A DNA stretch of 64,000 nt from Winogradskyella sp. (GCA_004211785.1 SHBX01000001.1:310001-374000), one strand, 5' to 3'; counted from the stretch's first letter, positions 9,618 to 19,692 are shown. Notes: generated by a model not told the origin, from the sequence alone. Numbers and translations are program-made.

Positions 9618-10007
9618 ATGCAACAGATATTTGATTCTGTTTATAGGTTTCTTAAATGGATTTCTGAGACAACAGGATATACATATCGAGAAGTGAATGT
9701 TATTATCTATTTCATAATCATTCCAGCATTTTTATTTTTTCTTATTAGTAAGATTTACAAGAAAAAGTATATTATAATAGGCTTTTCAATTCTAGTGATA
9801 TTGGCACTATTCATTATCCCTGATTTTGAAGTTTTTTCAGAAAAACTATTTGAAATGTCTGTAGCGTTTTTAAATTGGTTTAAAGTTTTTGGATTAAACT
9901 ACGAACAGGCTTCAGTATTGATTTGTGTTATTATTCCAGTTTTAATAATTGTATTGCTTTTCTATTTATATAGAAAAACAAAAATAATAACTAATGAATT
10001 GCTTTAA
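9618..10007 (+). CDS. Small membrane protein of unknown function
   Basis: I do not recognise a family for this 129-residue protein. It has an amphipathic start and three clear hydrophobic segments at about residues 28-46, 51-67 and 99-121, with a short basic C-terminus. It sits 6 nt downstream of the cysteine-less thioredoxin-like gene and is probably cotranscribed with it. Its end overlaps the convergent deacetylase gene by 17 nt. No catalytic motif is visible. Confidence 0.75.
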   Translation: MQQIFDSVYRFLKWISETTGYTYREVNVIIYFIIIPAFLFFLISKIYKKKYIIIGFSILVILALFIIPDFEVFSEKLFEMSVAFLNWFKVFGLNYEQASVLICVIIPVLIIVLLFYLYRKTKIITNELL

Positions 10008-10629
10008 ACCCAAACCCTCTTTCACTATAATATTTTAAAACCTTAGGTAATACCGCTTTTAAATTTCGCTCAGCTTTTATACTATCGTGTAATACAATAA
10101 TACTGCCCTCTTTTGCAGAATTAAAGATGTTGTTAAAGCATTGCTCTTCAGAAATTTTTGCATCCCAATCAAAAGACAAGACATCCCACATGACAATGTT
10201 GTAACCTAACTTTTGAAGTTGTTTCGCTTGTTTGGTTTTAAACTTACCATATGGTGGACGGAACAATTTTCTGTCTGATGATGATATTTTATCAATAGCT
10301 TTTTGAGCTAATTCAACATCTTCTAAATAATCTTTCGTTTTGCGTTTCCAACCTTTTAGATGATTATAAGTATGGTTCCCAATAGAATGTCCATCAGCTA
10401 AAATGGCTTTTAGAATTTCAGGATGTTTTGCAACATTACTCCCAATGCAAAAGAACGTTGCTTTGGCATTATAAGTTTTAAGTTGTTCTAAAACCCAAGG
10501 TGTAATTTCGGGTGTTGGGCCATCATCAAAAGTGAGGTATAATTCCTGCTTGTTGGTGTCTATATTCCAAATAAAATTTGGAAATAAAGACTTTACAAAA
10601 CCTGGCGTTTTTGCAGGAATAAGTTTCAT
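9991..10629 (-). CDS. NodB-type polysaccharide deacetylase
   Basis: The 212-residue protein carries the carbohydrate esterase 4 (NodB) motifs in order: LTFDDGPTPE (catalytic base Asp and metal Asp), SIGNHTYNH (metal histidines), RPPYGK, and SIIVLHDSIKAERN near the end. The family removes N- or O-acetyl groups from peptidoglycan, chitin-like or other surface polysaccharides with a divalent metal. There is no clear signal peptide. The stop of the DUF2723 gene abuts its start (10630/10629), so the two are probably one transcript on the minus strand. Confidence 0.92.
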   Translation of the reverse strand: MKLIPAKTPGFVKSLFPNFIWNIDTNKQELYLTFDDGPTPEITPWVLEQLKTYNAKATFFCIGSNVAKHPEILKAILADGHSIGNHTYNHLKGWKRKTKDYLEDVELAQKAIDKISSSDRKLFRPPYGKFKTKQAKQLQKLGYNIVMWDVLSFDWDAKISEEQCFNNIFNSAKEGSIIVLHDSIKAERNLKAVLPKVLKYYSERGFGFKAIH

Positions 10630-13600
10630 CTAATTTGTACTATCTACTTCAGTAGGAATTGTTTTATCTACATTGTCGTCATTGCCATCTCTAAAAAGTT
10701 CCTCTAAGTCTGCTTCTGGCTCTTCCGAAGGCGCATCTTCACCCATTAATGGATTAAACAATTCTAAATAGTCATTAAACTTTTTAGTTTGCTCTAATGC
10801 AAAATCTCTATCGCCATAGGCAACAAGCGCATCAACTAAAGAACGGTATTTTTGAATATCGGTAAAAATTTCATCTATAATATCTGCTTGAACTTTTATG
10901 CCTTGACCACTATAATAGACAAGGTTTTCTTGATATTTGGCTGCAACTTCTAGATACAATTTTTTTGCTTTTTCATCAGCACCTACTTCAAAATAAGTCG
11001 AAATATAAGGTTCTAATAAAGTATAGAAACCAAAGGTGTCAACAGGCATTTTTTCCATGGCTAAGTCCGCCATTTCTTCTGCTTTATCCAATTTTTTCTC
11101 ATCTAATAGAGCTTCAATTAGTCGCGCCATATTACCACGATAGGTTATCCCATTTTTACGTGTTTCTACATCATGGTAGATGTCTTCGCCACTTCCGCCC
11201 CAATCCCAAGACTTCACAAGGTCGTACATTAAGTCTGGATCGACACGTCCCATATCAAAAGGATTAGCCTTGTCAACTGCTGTTTTTATAGGTACAAGTT
11301 TGTAGCATAGACCGTCGAGTTGTAAGTAGTCTTTCATCCAGATGTAATCTTCATCTGCAAATGCACCACCACTAAAATAGATAGGTCGTTCCCAATTGTT
11401 GTTAGCAATGATGTCTAACATTAATAATCGGTTTTTGTAAATGGCACTTCCAGAGATTTTTACGTCTAAGTAAGGCTCTATTTTATCGGCATCTTTTGGT
11501 TTTACAATACCGTTCTTAAGTACAGTTTCTTTGTTTACTGGAATTCTAATATTTTTAGTAGGATAGTAATTAGAATTTATAAAATAACTAGGATAACCAT
11601 CTGGGTCTTCACCTTCAGCGGTAACACGATGTTTTAGTTTTGTTGTTTTCTTGTCACTAGAAATAAAATCCATAAAGTCCTTAATATTTAAAGTGTCTTT
11701 GGCAATCTTGTCATTTATCTCTCTGTAAAATGTGTAGTCTCTTGTGCCATCTCTATATTGTCTATGAGTCAATTGAGAAGGTATTGGGTCACTTGAATAT
11801 GCCTTGCGTTTCATTTGGTCAATGTACCACGCAGTTTGGAATAAACTTGTATTCACAACACGCACATCTGTACGTACACCTTCAATTTCTTGCAAATACC
11901 AAAGCGGGAAAGAATCATTATCACCTATGGTAAATAGTATGGCATTTGGTGCACAAGATTCTAGGTATTTTCGCGCCATTGAGTTTGCTGTATATTTACC
12001 AGAACGGTCATGGTCATCCCAGTTATTGGCAGCTAAAACACCTGGCACAACTATTAAGCAAGCTAATGTTACAGCAGCAACAGGTACCAAACTCTTTTTG
12101 GCTTTTTTGGTGAGTAAATCGTAAAGCGCATAAACGCCAAAGCCAATCCAGATAGCAAATACATAAAATGAACCTACTACGGAATAATCTCTTTCACGTG
12201 GCTCAAAAGGTCTAATGTTTGTATAAAACTGAATGGCTAAACCTGTGAGTAAAAAGAAGACTAAAAGCACCCAAAAACGTTTTTTATCAACATTTAATAA
12301 AAAGAAAAACCCTATTAAGCCTAGTATTAATGGCAGAAAGTAATAGGTGTTTCTAGCTTTGTTGTTTTCTGCATCACTTGGTAAGTTTTCTTGAGACATA
12401 CCAATATGTAGTTTATCAATAAAATCAATACCAGAAATCCAATTACCATTAAAGTCGTCATACTTTCCTTGAATATCATTTTGACGTCCAGTGAAATTCC
12501 ACATAAAGTAACGCCAATACATATAGCCAAATTGGTATTGAAACATGTAAAGTGTATTGTCTATAAATGAAGGCTTTTCAACTTCAAAATACGATTGTGC
12601 GTTTTCTTTTAGAAAGTTATGGTAATCTTCATAATCAACTTTACCTTCAGCTACAGATTTTCTAAACTGACTCACCATTTGGTTAATCCGTTGCATCTGA
12701 AAACTAGCACGTGCACTAGCTTCTTCTTCAGGGAAACCACCATTGAGATAGCTCTCATAAATATCGGAACCTAGTGTAGGCTTAACTTTAAAATCAATTA
12801 AGCCTGTAAACATCATATAGTTTTCGGCATGCTCTGTACTCCACATTCGAGGTAGTAACATGGCATGTTCAGAGTTATAATTTTGCTTGGCATCTTTCCA
12901 GTCGTTAATAATTTCGTACTCACCTTTTTCTTCATTTTTTTCGTAGTTCTTTTTATCATCTACAAAAGGCTCATCAGCATCTTGGCCAGAATATAATTCA
13001 GTAAACTGCGGGCCATAAAACAAATGTGTTTCGGGATATTGTTCTAAGTTATAGTAGGCTAATAATTCTCTTGCATCCGATGGGTCATTCTCGTTAATGA
13101 TAACATGGGCATTAGCACGAATTGGAAGCATCATCCAAGACGAAAATCCTACGAATATAAATAGCAAACACAGTACTAAAGTATTGGCATGAATAAATCC
13201 TTTTTGGCGCGTATACTTAAGTCCAAAATAAAATGCAGCAATTACAATTAAACCTGCGATTATAGTTCCTGAGTGAAATGGTAATCCAAAAGTGTTTACT
13301 GTAAATACTTCCATCCAACCAAAAAAGCGCAATGCATTTGGTAGTAAAAGTTTAAATATGAAAAGTAATATCGCAGCAGATATGACATTTGCTAGAATGA
13401 AATTCTGAATAGTAATAGTTTTATAATTCTTAAAGTAATATATAAGCCCAATCGCAGGGATAGTTAGTAATCCCATAAAGTGCACACCAAAGGATAATCC
13501 AATAACAAAGGCAATTAAAATTAGCCATCGATTACCACGAGGCTTATGCATATCTTCTTCCCAACGTAAAGCCAGATAAAACATGATTGCCATTATCAAT

Positions 13601-14058
13601 GTTGCCATGGCATATACTTCAGTCTCTACAGCATTAAACCAAAAAGAATCTGTGAAGGTAAAAGCAAGGCTACCAACTAATGCACTTCCTAGTATGGCCA
13701 TGCCTTTGCTTGCCACGTCTTTTTCTGAATCATATTTTACGAGTTTACGCAATAAAATCGTTACCGTCCAAAACATAAAAAGTATAGTAAAAGCACTCGA
13801 TACAGCACTCATCATGTTTAATAAAGCGCCAATTTGAGAAGGTTCTAAAGCAAACATGGAGAAAAAAGCACCTAGCATTTGAAACAATGGTGCTCCTGGT
13901 GGATGACCTACTTGTAATTTAGAAGAGGTTAAAATGTATTCTCCTGCATCCCAAAAACTCACAGTTGGTTCAATAGTTAAGGCATAAGTGATTGCAGCTA
14001 CAGCAAACACAAACCATCCTAAAATTGTGTTCCACTTTTTAAAGTTGAAATTGGTCAT
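10630..14058 (-). CDS. DUF2723 family multi-pass membrane protein
   Basis: This 1142-residue protein belongs to the Bacteroidota DUF2723 family, which resembles protein O-mannosyltransferase-like GT-C enzymes. The opening TLEPTVSFWDAGEYILTSSK and GHPPGAPLFQMLGAFFS contain the Asp/Glu-rich first loop typical of GT-C transferases. About a dozen membrane segments follow, and the large soluble C-terminal part from about residue 690 has TPR-like helices. A role in lipid-linked sugar transfer, perhaps protein O-glycosylation, is inferred from fold only. An extended ORF reaches 14106, but MTNFNFKKWNTILGW at 14058 is the natural start just before the first membrane helix. The deacetylase gene follows directly. 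Confidence 0.88.
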   Translation of the reverse strand: MTNFNFKKWNTILGWFVFAVAAITYALTIEPTVSFWDAGEYILTSSKLQVGHPPGAPLFQMLGAFFSMFALEPSQIGALLNMMSAVSSAFTILFMFWTVTILLRKLVKYDSEKDVASKGMAILGSALVGSLAFTFTDSFWFNAVETEVYAMATLIMAIMFYLALRWEEDMHKPRGNRWLILIAFVIGLSFGVHFMGLLTIPAIGLIYYFKNYKTITIQNFILANVISAAILLFIFKLLLPNALRFFGWMEVFTVNTFGLPFHSGTIIAGLIVIAAFYFGLKYTRQKGFIHANTLVLCLLFIFVGFSSWMMLPIRANAHVIINENDPSDARELLAYYNLEQYPETHLFYGPQFTELYSGQDADEPFVDDKKNYEKNEEKGEYEIINDWKDAKQNYNSEHAMLLPRMWSTEHAENYMMFTGLIDFKVKPTLGSDIYESYLNGGFPEEEASARASFQMQRINQMVSQFRKSVAEGKVDYEDYHNFLKENAQSYFEVEKPSFIDNTLYMFQYQFGYMYWRYFMWNFTGRQNDIQGKYDDFNGNWISGIDFIDKLHIGMSQENLPSDAENNKARNTYYFLPLILGLIGFFFLLNVDKKRFWVLLVFFLLTGLAIQFYTNIRPFEPRERDYSVVGSFYVFAIWIGFGVYALYDLLTKKAKKSLVPVAAVTLACLIVVPGVLAANNWDDHDRSGKYTANSMARKYLESCAPNAILFTIGDNDSFPLWYLQEIEGVRTDVRVVNTSLFQTAWYIDQMKRKAYSSDPIPSQLTHRQYRDGTRDYTFYREINDKIAKDTLNIKDFMDFISSDKKTTKLKHRVTAEGEDPDGYPSYFINSNYYPTKNIRIPVNKETVLKNGIVKPKDADKIEPYLDVKISGSAIYKNRLLMLDIIANNNWERPIYFSGGAFADEDYIWMKDYLQLDGLCYKLVPIKTAVDKANPFDMGRVDPDLMYDLVKSWDWGGSGEDIYHDVETRKNGITYRGNMARLIEALLDEKKLDKAEEMADLAMEKMPVDTFGFYTLLEPYISTYFEVGADEKAKKLYLEVAAKYQENLVYYSGQGIKVQADIIDEIFTDIQKYRSLVDALVAYGDRDFALEQTKKFNDYLELFNPLMGEDAPSEEPEADLEELFRDGNDDNVDKTIPTEVDSTN

Positions 14059-14161
14059 AAAAATTAATGCTTTTGATGCTGGCGAATTTACTAATAAATA
14101 CAACATAGCATGTTACTTTTAAGCAAACGTTAAGTATTTTCAATTATTTTTCTATTTTTTT

Positions 14162-14191
14162 TTGTTCAAGTAAAACTTTGTTATAAATTTG
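14162..14191 (+). promoter_or_regulatory. Promoter of tRNA-Gln
   Basis: TTG (14162-14164), 19 nt, then TAAATTTG (14184-14191) match the flavobacterial -33/-7 consensus. The -7 box ends 19 nt before the tRNA. Confidence 0.75.
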
Positions 14192-14210
14192 CACCCTCAT
14201 TTTGAGATGA

Positions 14211-14284
14211 TGGCCCATGGTGTAACTGGCTAACACATCGGTTTTTGGTACCGAAGAGTCTAGGTTCGAAACCTAGTGGGCCAA
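14211..14284 (+). tRNA. tRNA-Gln (anticodon TTG)
   Basis: A 74 nt cloverleaf can be folded by eye. The acceptor stem is TGGCCCA with TGGGCCA, the anticodon stem TCGGT/ACCGA encloses loop TTTTGGT with anticodon TTG, and the T arm is CTAGG-TTCGAAA-CCTAG. The discriminator base is A. CCA is not fully encoded (the next bases are CATAA). It is followed by a terminator and preceded by its own promoter, so it is transcribed alone. Confidence 0.97.
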
Positions 14285-14294
14285 CATAATTTTA

Positions 14295-14327
14295 AAATCC
14301 TAATTCAATTTGAGTTAGGATTTTTTG
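14295..14327 (+). terminator. Terminator after tRNA-Gln
   Basis: AAATCCTAA pairs with TTAGGATTT around a short loop and a run of T follows. Confidence 0.8.
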
Positions 14328-14396
14328 TTTTCATCTTTTACTGAATAAAATGGCTTTGTAACCTTGATAAATTCAGAATTTTAGATATTAAACATC

Positions 14397-14426
14397 TTGC
14401 AAAACTCGATATATATTGTATATTTG
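14397..14426 (+). promoter_or_regulatory. Promoter of rimP-nusA-infB
   Basis: TTG (14397-14399), 19 nt, then TATATTTG (14419-14426) match the flavobacterial consensus. Transcription should begin near 14432, giving a leader of roughly 57 nt before the rimP ATG at 14489. Confidence 0.78.
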
Positions 14427-14454
14427 CACCACTGTTTAAGGACAAGAAGATTAT

Positions 14455-14480
14455 GAGGGGACGAAAAGTCCCCTCTTTTT
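14455..14480 (+). promoter_or_regulatory. Terminator-like hairpin in the rimP leader (possible attenuator)
   Basis: GAGGGGAC (14455-14462) pairs perfectly with GTCCCCTC (14468-14475) around GAAAA, and TTTTT follows at 14476-14480. It lies between the promoter and the rimP start, so it would stop transcription before the operon unless overridden. This is the layout of an attenuator. Control by NusA is an inference. Confidence 0.65.
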
Positions 14481-14488
14481 ATAGCTGT

Positions 14489-14953
14489 ATGTTAAAAAAT
14501 AAAGTAGAAGAATTATTACAAAATGCCCTCGACGAGCGTCAAGATTTATTCTTGATAAGCATGACGATGGGCACGGACAATGCTATTAAAGTGGTTATTG
14601 ATGGCGATAATGGTGTGTTGGTTGAAGACTGTATGTTTATCAGTCGTGCTATAGAACATAATTTGGATAGAGAAGAAGAAGATTTTTCTTTAGAAGTCCT
14701 TTCAGCGGGTGCAACGTCACCATTAACGATACCAAGACAATACAAGAAAAATATTGGTCGTAATCTAGAAGTTAAGACTAATGATAATAAGAATATAGAA
14801 GGTCAATTGGTAGAAGCCGATGAGAATACCATTCAACTAACATGGAAAGCTCGTGAGCCAAAACCAATAGGAAAAGGAAAAGTAACCGTAACCAAAGAGG
14901 CTACGATTGCTTTAGAAGATATAAAAGAAGCAAAAGTTAAAATAAAATTTTAA
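14489..14953 (+). CDS. rimP: Ribosome maturation factor RimP
   Basis: RimP assists assembly of the 30S subunit. The 154-residue product shows the family pattern: an N-terminal helix (KVEELLQNALDERQDLFLI), VVIDGDNGVLVEDCMFISRAIE, EDFSLEVLSAGATSPL and a C-terminal SH3-like domain (NIGRNLEVKTNDNKNIEGQL). The start at 14489 is chosen because the longer reading frame back to 14453 only translates the leader hairpin. It is the first gene of a rimP-nusA-infB operon, with nusA 11 nt downstream. Confidence 0.93.
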   Translation: MLKNKVEELLQNALDERQDLFLISMTMGTDNAIKVVIDGDNGVLVEDCMFISRAIEHNLDREEEDFSLEVLSAGATSPLTIPRQYKKNIGRNLEVKTNDNKNIEGQLVEADENTIQLTWKAREPKPIGKGKVTVTKEATIALEDIKEAKVKIKF

Positions 14954-14964
14954 GTCCTGTTAAT

Positions 14965-16197
14965 ATGGAAAATTTAGCGTTAATTGAATCATTTTCAGAT
15001 TTTAAAGATGATAAATTAATAGATAGAGTTACGCTAATGGCGATTCTAGAAGATGTATTACGTAATGCATTGAAAAAGAAATATGGAGATGATGATAACT
15101 TTGATATTATCATAAATCCAGATAAGGGAGATTTGGAGATTTGGAGAAACAGAATTGTTGTTGCAGATGGCGAGGTAGAAGATGAGAATCAAGAAATCGA
15201 ATTGACTGAAGCTCAAAAGATTGAACCAGATTTTGAAGTTGGAGAGGATGTAGCTGAAGAGGTTAAGCTTTTCGAATTAGGAAGACGCTCAATTTTAGCA
15301 TTAAAGCAGAACTTAATTTCTAAAATTCATGAGCACGACAATACAAATATCTATAAGCAGTTTAAAGAACTTGAAGGAGAGATTTATTCAGCTGAGGTTC
15401 ATCATATTCGTCACAGAGCTATCATTTTATTAGATGATGACGGAAACGAAATTATTTTACCAAAAGATAAACAAATACCTTCAGACTTTTTCCGTAAAGG
15501 CGAAAACGTAAGAGGTGTAATCGAAAGCGTAGAACTTAAAGGAAGTAAGCCAGCAATAATTATGTCAAGAACATCACCATTGTTCCTAGAAAAATTATTC
15601 GAATCGGAAATTCCTGAAGTTTTTGACGGCCTTATTACGGTTAAGAATGTAGTGCGTATTCCTGGTGAAAAAGCAAAAGTAGCCGTTGATTCTTATGATG
15701 ATAGAATTGACCCTGTTGGTGCTTGTGTTGGTATGAAAGGTTCACGTATTCATGGTATAGTTCGTGAGTTAGGAAACGAAAATATCGATGTTATCAATTA
15801 TACAAATAATATTCAATTATTCATTACACGTGCTTTAAGCCCAGCAAGGGTAACATCTCTTAAGTTAGATGAAGAAAACATGCGCGCTGAAGTATTGTTA
15901 AAACCAGAGGAAGTATCTAAAGCGATTGGTCGTGGCGGACATAACATTAGATTAGCTGGTAAATTAACAGGTTATGAGATTGATGTATTTAGAGAAGGTG
16001 CAGAAGAAGATGTAGAATTAAGTGAGTTCTCTGATGAAATCGAAGAATGGATTATTCAAGAGTTTAGCAAGGCTGGTTTAGATACTGCAAAAAGTATCTT
16101 AGAGCAGGATGTAAATGACCTTGTAAAGCGAACAGATTTAGAAGAAGAAACAATTACAGAAGTCCTTAGAATTCTAAAAGAAGAATTCGAAGACTAA
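14965..16197 (+). CDS. nusA: Transcription termination/antitermination factor NusA
   Basis: NusA binds RNA polymerase and affects pausing, termination and antitermination. The 410-residue protein has the N-terminal polymerase-binding domain (about 1-125), an S1 domain (about 130-200, starting IYSAEVHHIRHRAIILL), and tandem KH domains with RIPGEKAKVAV, DPVGACVGMKGSRI and KAIGRGGHNIRLAGKL. A short acidic tail ends it. It lacks the long C-terminal repeats of the enterobacterial protein, as usual in the Bacteroidota. It lies between rimP and infB in one operon. Confidence 0.97.
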   Translation: MENLALIESFSDFKDDKLIDRVTLMAILEDVLRNALKKKYGDDDNFDIIINPDKGDLEIWRNRIVVADGEVEDENQEIELTEAQKIEPDFEVGEDVAEEVKLFELGRRSILALKQNLISKIHEHDNTNIYKQFKELEGEIYSAEVHHIRHRAIILLDDDGNEIILPKDKQIPSDFFRKGENVRGVIESVELKGSKPAIIMSRTSPLFLEKLFESEIPEVFDGLITVKNVVRIPGEKAKVAVDSYDDRIDPVGACVGMKGSRIHGIVRELGNENIDVINYTNNIQLFITRALSPARVTSLKLDEENMRAEVLLKPEEVSKAIGRGGHNIRLAGKLTGYEIDVFREGAEEDVELSEFSDEIEEWIIQEFSKAGLDTAKSILEQDVNDLVKRTDLEEETITEVLRILKEEFED

Positions 16198-16257
16198 AAA
16201 TCCAATTTTTGCAAATCAATTGGTAAACTATATATTTAGGATTATATAAAAGCATTT

Positions 16258-18996
16258 ATGGCTCAAATTAGAATAAATAAAGTACTTAGGGAATTAAATA
16301 TCTCTCTTGACCGTGCTGTAGATTTCTTGGAATCTAAAGGCATAGAGATAGAGAAAAGCCCTAATACAAAAATCTCTCAAGATGTTTACGACACATTGGC
16401 TGATGAATTTCAGACTGATGCAACTAAACGTGAAAAAGCGCAGGAAGTAAGTGAAGCAAAGCTGAAAGAAAAAGAAGCGCTTAGAGAAAAACGCGAGCGT
16501 GAGCTCGAAGAAAAGGCGAAAGAAGAAGCTGAGAAAGAAACTGTTCTTAAAGCAAAAGCTGAGCTTTCTGGACCTAAGCAAGTTGGTAAAATAGATTTGG
16601 ATGGCGATAAGCCAAAAGCTGAAGAAGCTCCGAAGAAAGAAGAGCCAAAAGCCAAAGCTCCAAAAAAGGAAACGCCAAAAGCTGAAACACCTAAAAAAGA
16701 AACGCCTGTAAAAAAAGGAAAACCTACAGCAACTAAAAAAGCTGAAGAAGCGCCAAAGAAAGAAGCGCCTAAAGCAGTTGAAACTAAAGGAGAAGATACT
16801 AAAGAAGAATCTACATCTACATCTGAGCCAGTAGATGAAAAGATTAAGACACAGTATAAGAAGCTTAGTGGCCCTAATATTACAGGTAAGAAAATTGATT
16901 TAGCTCAATTTAATAAACCTAAAAAGAAAAAAGAAGATAAGCCAAAAACGGGTGGAGATGCTAACAAACGTAAAAGACGTAGAATAAGTAAGCCAGGCGA
17001 CCCAGGTAAGTCAAATAATAATAACGATAACAGAAGAGGGAACTTTAAGGGTAGAGGTAATAACCGACCAAAAGTTGTTAAAGAAGAGCCTAGTGAAGAG
17101 GATGTGAAAAAACAAATTCGCGAAACTCTTGAAAAACTTCAAGGAAAGAGCAATAAAGGAAAAGGCGCTAAATATCGTAGAGATAAAAGAGATCAACATA
17201 GAGAACAGACTGAGATTGATCAGGAATTAGCAGCAGCAGAAAGTAAAATTCTTAAAGTAACAGAATTTGTTACCGTAAGTGAAGTTGCTACGATGATGGA
17301 TGTAGGTGTAACTCAAGTGATTTCAGCATGTATGTCTTTAGGAATGATGGTAACCATGAATCAGCGTTTAGACGCTGAGACATTATCTATCGTTGCAGAA
17401 GAGTTTGGTTATTCAGTAGAATTTATAACTGCTGATATCGAAGAGTCTTTCGAAGAAGTTGAAGATAAGCCAGAAGATTTAGTAGACCGCGCACCAATTG
17501 TAACGGTAATGGGTCACGTAGATCACGGTAAAACATCCTTATTAGATTACATACGTAAAGAAAATGTAATTGCGGGCGAGTCAGGTGGAATTACGCAACA
17601 TATTGGTGCTTATGGTGTTCAGTTAGAAAACGGACAGAAAATAGCATTCTTAGACACGCCAGGTCACGAGGCCTTTACAGCCATGCGTGCTCGTGGTGCT
17701 CAAGTTACCGATATCGCAATTATTGTTGCAGCAGCTGATGATGACATTATGCCGCAAACAAAAGAAGCAATTTCTCACGCTCAAGCGGCTGGAGTACCAA
17801 TTGTTTTTGCGATTAATAAAATAGATAAGCCAGATGCAAATCCTGAAAAAGTAAAAGAAGGATTAGCACAAATGAATCTTTTAGTTGAAGATTGGGGTGG
17901 AAAAATTCAATCTCATGATATCTCGGCTAAAGTGGGTACTGGTGTCAAAGAATTATTAGAAAAGGTATTACTTGAAGCTGAGTTATTAGAGCTTAAAGCA
18001 AATCCAGATAGAGCAGCTCAAGGTACAGTAGTTGAAGCGTTCTTAGATAAAGGACGTGGATATGTGTCTACAATATTAGTACAAGCAGGAACATTAAAAA
18101 TTGGTGATTACGTTTTAGCTGGAAAAAATTCAGGTAAAGTAAAAGCTATGCAAGATGAGCGCGGAAATGATGTTGTCGAAGCAGGGCCGTCAACACCTGT
18201 TTCAATTTTAGGATTAGATGGTGCACCTCAAGCTGGTGACAAATTCAATGTATTTGAAGACGAACGTGAAGCAAAGCAAATTGCAACAAAACGTACACAA
18301 TTACAACGTGAGCAATCTGTTAGAACACAACGTCATATTACACTTGATGAAATTGGTAGACGTATTGCGCTTGGAGATTTCCAAGAGTTGAATATTATCC
18401 TTAAAGGTGATGTGGATGGTTCTGTTGAAGCTTTAACAGATTCTTTCCAGAAGTTATCTACTGAAGAAATTCAAGTAAATATCATTCATAAAGGTGTTGG
18501 AGCCATTACAGAAAGTGATGTGTTATTAGCAACAGCTTCTGATGCAATTATTATTGGATTTAATGTAAGGCCAGTTGGTAATGCTCGTACGATTGCAGAT
18601 AAAGAAGAAATAGATATCCGTACATACTCAATTATTTATGCAGCAATTAATGACCTTAAAGATGCCATGGAAGGTATGTTATCGCCAGAAGTTAAAGAAG
18701 AAGTTACTGGTACTGCAGAGATTAGAGAGATTTTCAAAGTTTCTAAGATTGGAAACATTGCAGGTTGTATGGTAATGAATGGTAAAATCCTTAGAAATTC
18801 TGGTGTAAGAATTATTAGAGACGGTGTTGTTGTTCATACAGGAGAACTAGAGGCCTTAAGACGTTTCAAAGATGATGTTAAGGAAGTGGCAAAAGGTTAC
18901 GATTGTGGTATGCAAATCAAAGGATTTAACGATATAGCTATTGGAGATGTTATTGAATCTTTCCAAGAAGTAGAAGTTAAAAAGACTTTGAAATAA
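16258..18996 (+). CDS. infB: Translation initiation factor IF-2
   Basis: IF-2 places initiator tRNA on the 30S subunit and promotes subunit joining, using GTP. The 912-residue protein has a small N-terminal fold (residues 1-50), a long charged Lys/Glu/Ala/Pro-rich linker with PKKE-type repeats (about 55-320), then a second N-terminal domain. The GTPase shows [27 protein letters not shown] and [10 protein letters not shown] near residues 420-530. Domains II-IV follow to the end ([22 protein letters not shown]). It closes the rimP-nusA-infB operon and is followed by a terminator. Confidence 0.98.
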   Translation: MAQIRINKVLRELNISLDRAVDFLESKGIEIEKSPNTKISQDVYDTLADEFQTDATKREKAQEVSEAKLKEKEALREKRERELEEKAKEEAEKETVLKAKAELSGPKQVGKIDLDGDKPKAEEAPKKEEPKAKAPKKETPKAETPKKETPVKKGKPTATKKAEEAPKKEAPKAVETKGEDTKEESTSTSEPVDEKIKTQYKKLSGPNITGKKIDLAQFNKPKKKKEDKPKTGGDANKRKRRRISKPGDPGKSNNNNDNRRGNFKGRGNNRPKVVKEEPSEEDVKKQIRETLEKLQGKSNKGKGAKYRRDKRDQHREQTEIDQELAAAESKILKVTEFVTVSEVATMMDVGVTQVISACMSLGMMVTMNQRLDAETLSIVAEEFGYSVEFITADIEESFEEVEDKPEDLVDRAPIVTVMGHVDHGKTSLLDYIRKENVIAGESGGITQHIGAYGVQLENGQKIAFLDTPGHEAFTAMRARGAQVTDIAIIVAAADDDIMPQTKEAISHAQAAGVPIVFAINKIDKPDANPEKVKEGLAQMNLLVEDWGGKIQSHDISAKVGTGVKELLEKVLLEAELLELKANPDRAAQGTVVEAFLDKGRGYVSTILVQAGTLKIGDYVLAGKNSGKVKAMQDERGNDVVEAGPSTPVSILGLDGAPQAGDKFNVFEDEREAKQIATKRTQLQREQSVRTQRHITLDEIGRRIALGDFQELNIILKGDVDGSVEALTDSFQKLSTEEIQVNIIHKGVGAITESDVLLATASDAIIIGFNVRPVGNARTIADKEEIDIRTYSIIYAAINDLKDAMEGMLSPEVKEEVTGTAEIREIFKVSKIGNIAGCMVMNGKILRNSGVRIIRDGVVVHTGELEALRRFKDDVKEVAKGYDCGMQIKGFNDIAIGDVIESFQEVEVKKTLK

Positions 18997-19028
18997 CAAA
19001 ACTTTAATATCTTTTAAAGATTATTTAT

Positions 19029-19061
19029 AAAGCACTCCTCGAAAAAGGAGTGCTTTTTTTG
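19029..19061 (+). terminator. Terminator after infB
   Basis: AAGCACTCCT pairs with AGGAGTGCTT around CGAAAA, followed by a run of T. Confidence 0.92.
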
Positions 19062-19100
19062 TTTAACTTTATAGTCAGCTATTAATCAAATCAATTAATC

Positions 19101-19685
19101 ATGAAAAAAATCATTACTCTTTTAATATTGACTTTTGCTTTATGCTCAGTCAATTTATCTAATGCTCAAGAAGGTACTTTACTTGGAGAGGTAAAAATGT
19201 TTGCTGGTAATTTTGCACCAGCTGGATGGGCTTTTTGTGATGGGCAATTACTTCCTATTGCCCAATATCAAGCTTTATTTTCGTTATTAGGAACAACTTA
19301 TGGTGGAGATGGACAAACCACATTTGCTTTGCCAGATTTAAGAGGGCGAGGACCGGTACATGCCGGTAATGGTCCAGGACTTCCGAATGTAAGTCTTGGA
19401 GAAAAAGGAGGTGCTACCAGTTTTACGTTAGGCATAAATAATATGCCATCGCATTCCCATGCAGTTAATGCAGCACCTGCTGATGGAACCAGTTCTATGC
19501 CAGCAAACAACTATCCTGCTCAGACAAAAACTTTAGACCCAGAATATGCGACTAGTGGAGCAACCACAACTATGAATTCTGGTATGATAGGTAATACTGG
19601 TGGAGGTCAATTGTTAAATCATAGAAGCCCTTATACTTCGGTGAATTTTATTATAGCTTTAATCGGTGTGTTTCCATCAAATTAA
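19101..19685 (+). CDS. Secreted phage tail-collar domain protein (MdpB-like)
   Basis: The 194-residue protein has a Sec signal peptide ending near NAQ (residues 1-22) and a tail-collar domain: LLGEVKMFAGNFAPAGWAFC, GQLLPIAQYQALFSLLGTTY, GDGQTTFALPDLRGRGPVHAG and MPSHSHAVN. Proteins of this type are often annotated as microcystin-dependent protein. The domain comes from phage tail fibres, but there are no other phage genes here, so this is a domesticated secreted form, not a prophage remnant. The next gene, a T9SS cargo protein, starts 7 nt downstream, so the two are probably coexpressed. Function is unknown. Confidence 0.87.
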   Translation: MKKIITLLILTFALCSVNLSNAQEGTLLGEVKMFAGNFAPAGWAFCDGQLLPIAQYQALFSLLGTTYGGDGQTTFALPDLRGRGPVHAGNGPGLPNVSLGEKGGATSFTLGINNMPSHSHAVNAAPADGTSSMPANNYPAQTKTLDPEYATSGATTTMNSGMIGNTGGGQLLNHRSPYTSVNFIIALIGVFPSN

Positions 19686-19692
19686 TTTAGCT

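Noticed and set aside
14453-14488. N-terminal extension of RimP
   Set aside because: It translates the leader hairpin and T-run. The family start is at 14489.
14162-14489. Joint transcription of tRNA-Gln with rimP-nusA-infB, as for metY in E. coli
   Set aside because: A terminator after the tRNA and a separate promoter before rimP argue for two units.
19101-19685. Prophage remnant, because of the tail-collar domain
   Set aside because: The gene has a signal peptide and is flanked by infB and a T9SS cargo gene. No other phage gene or attachment site is visible.
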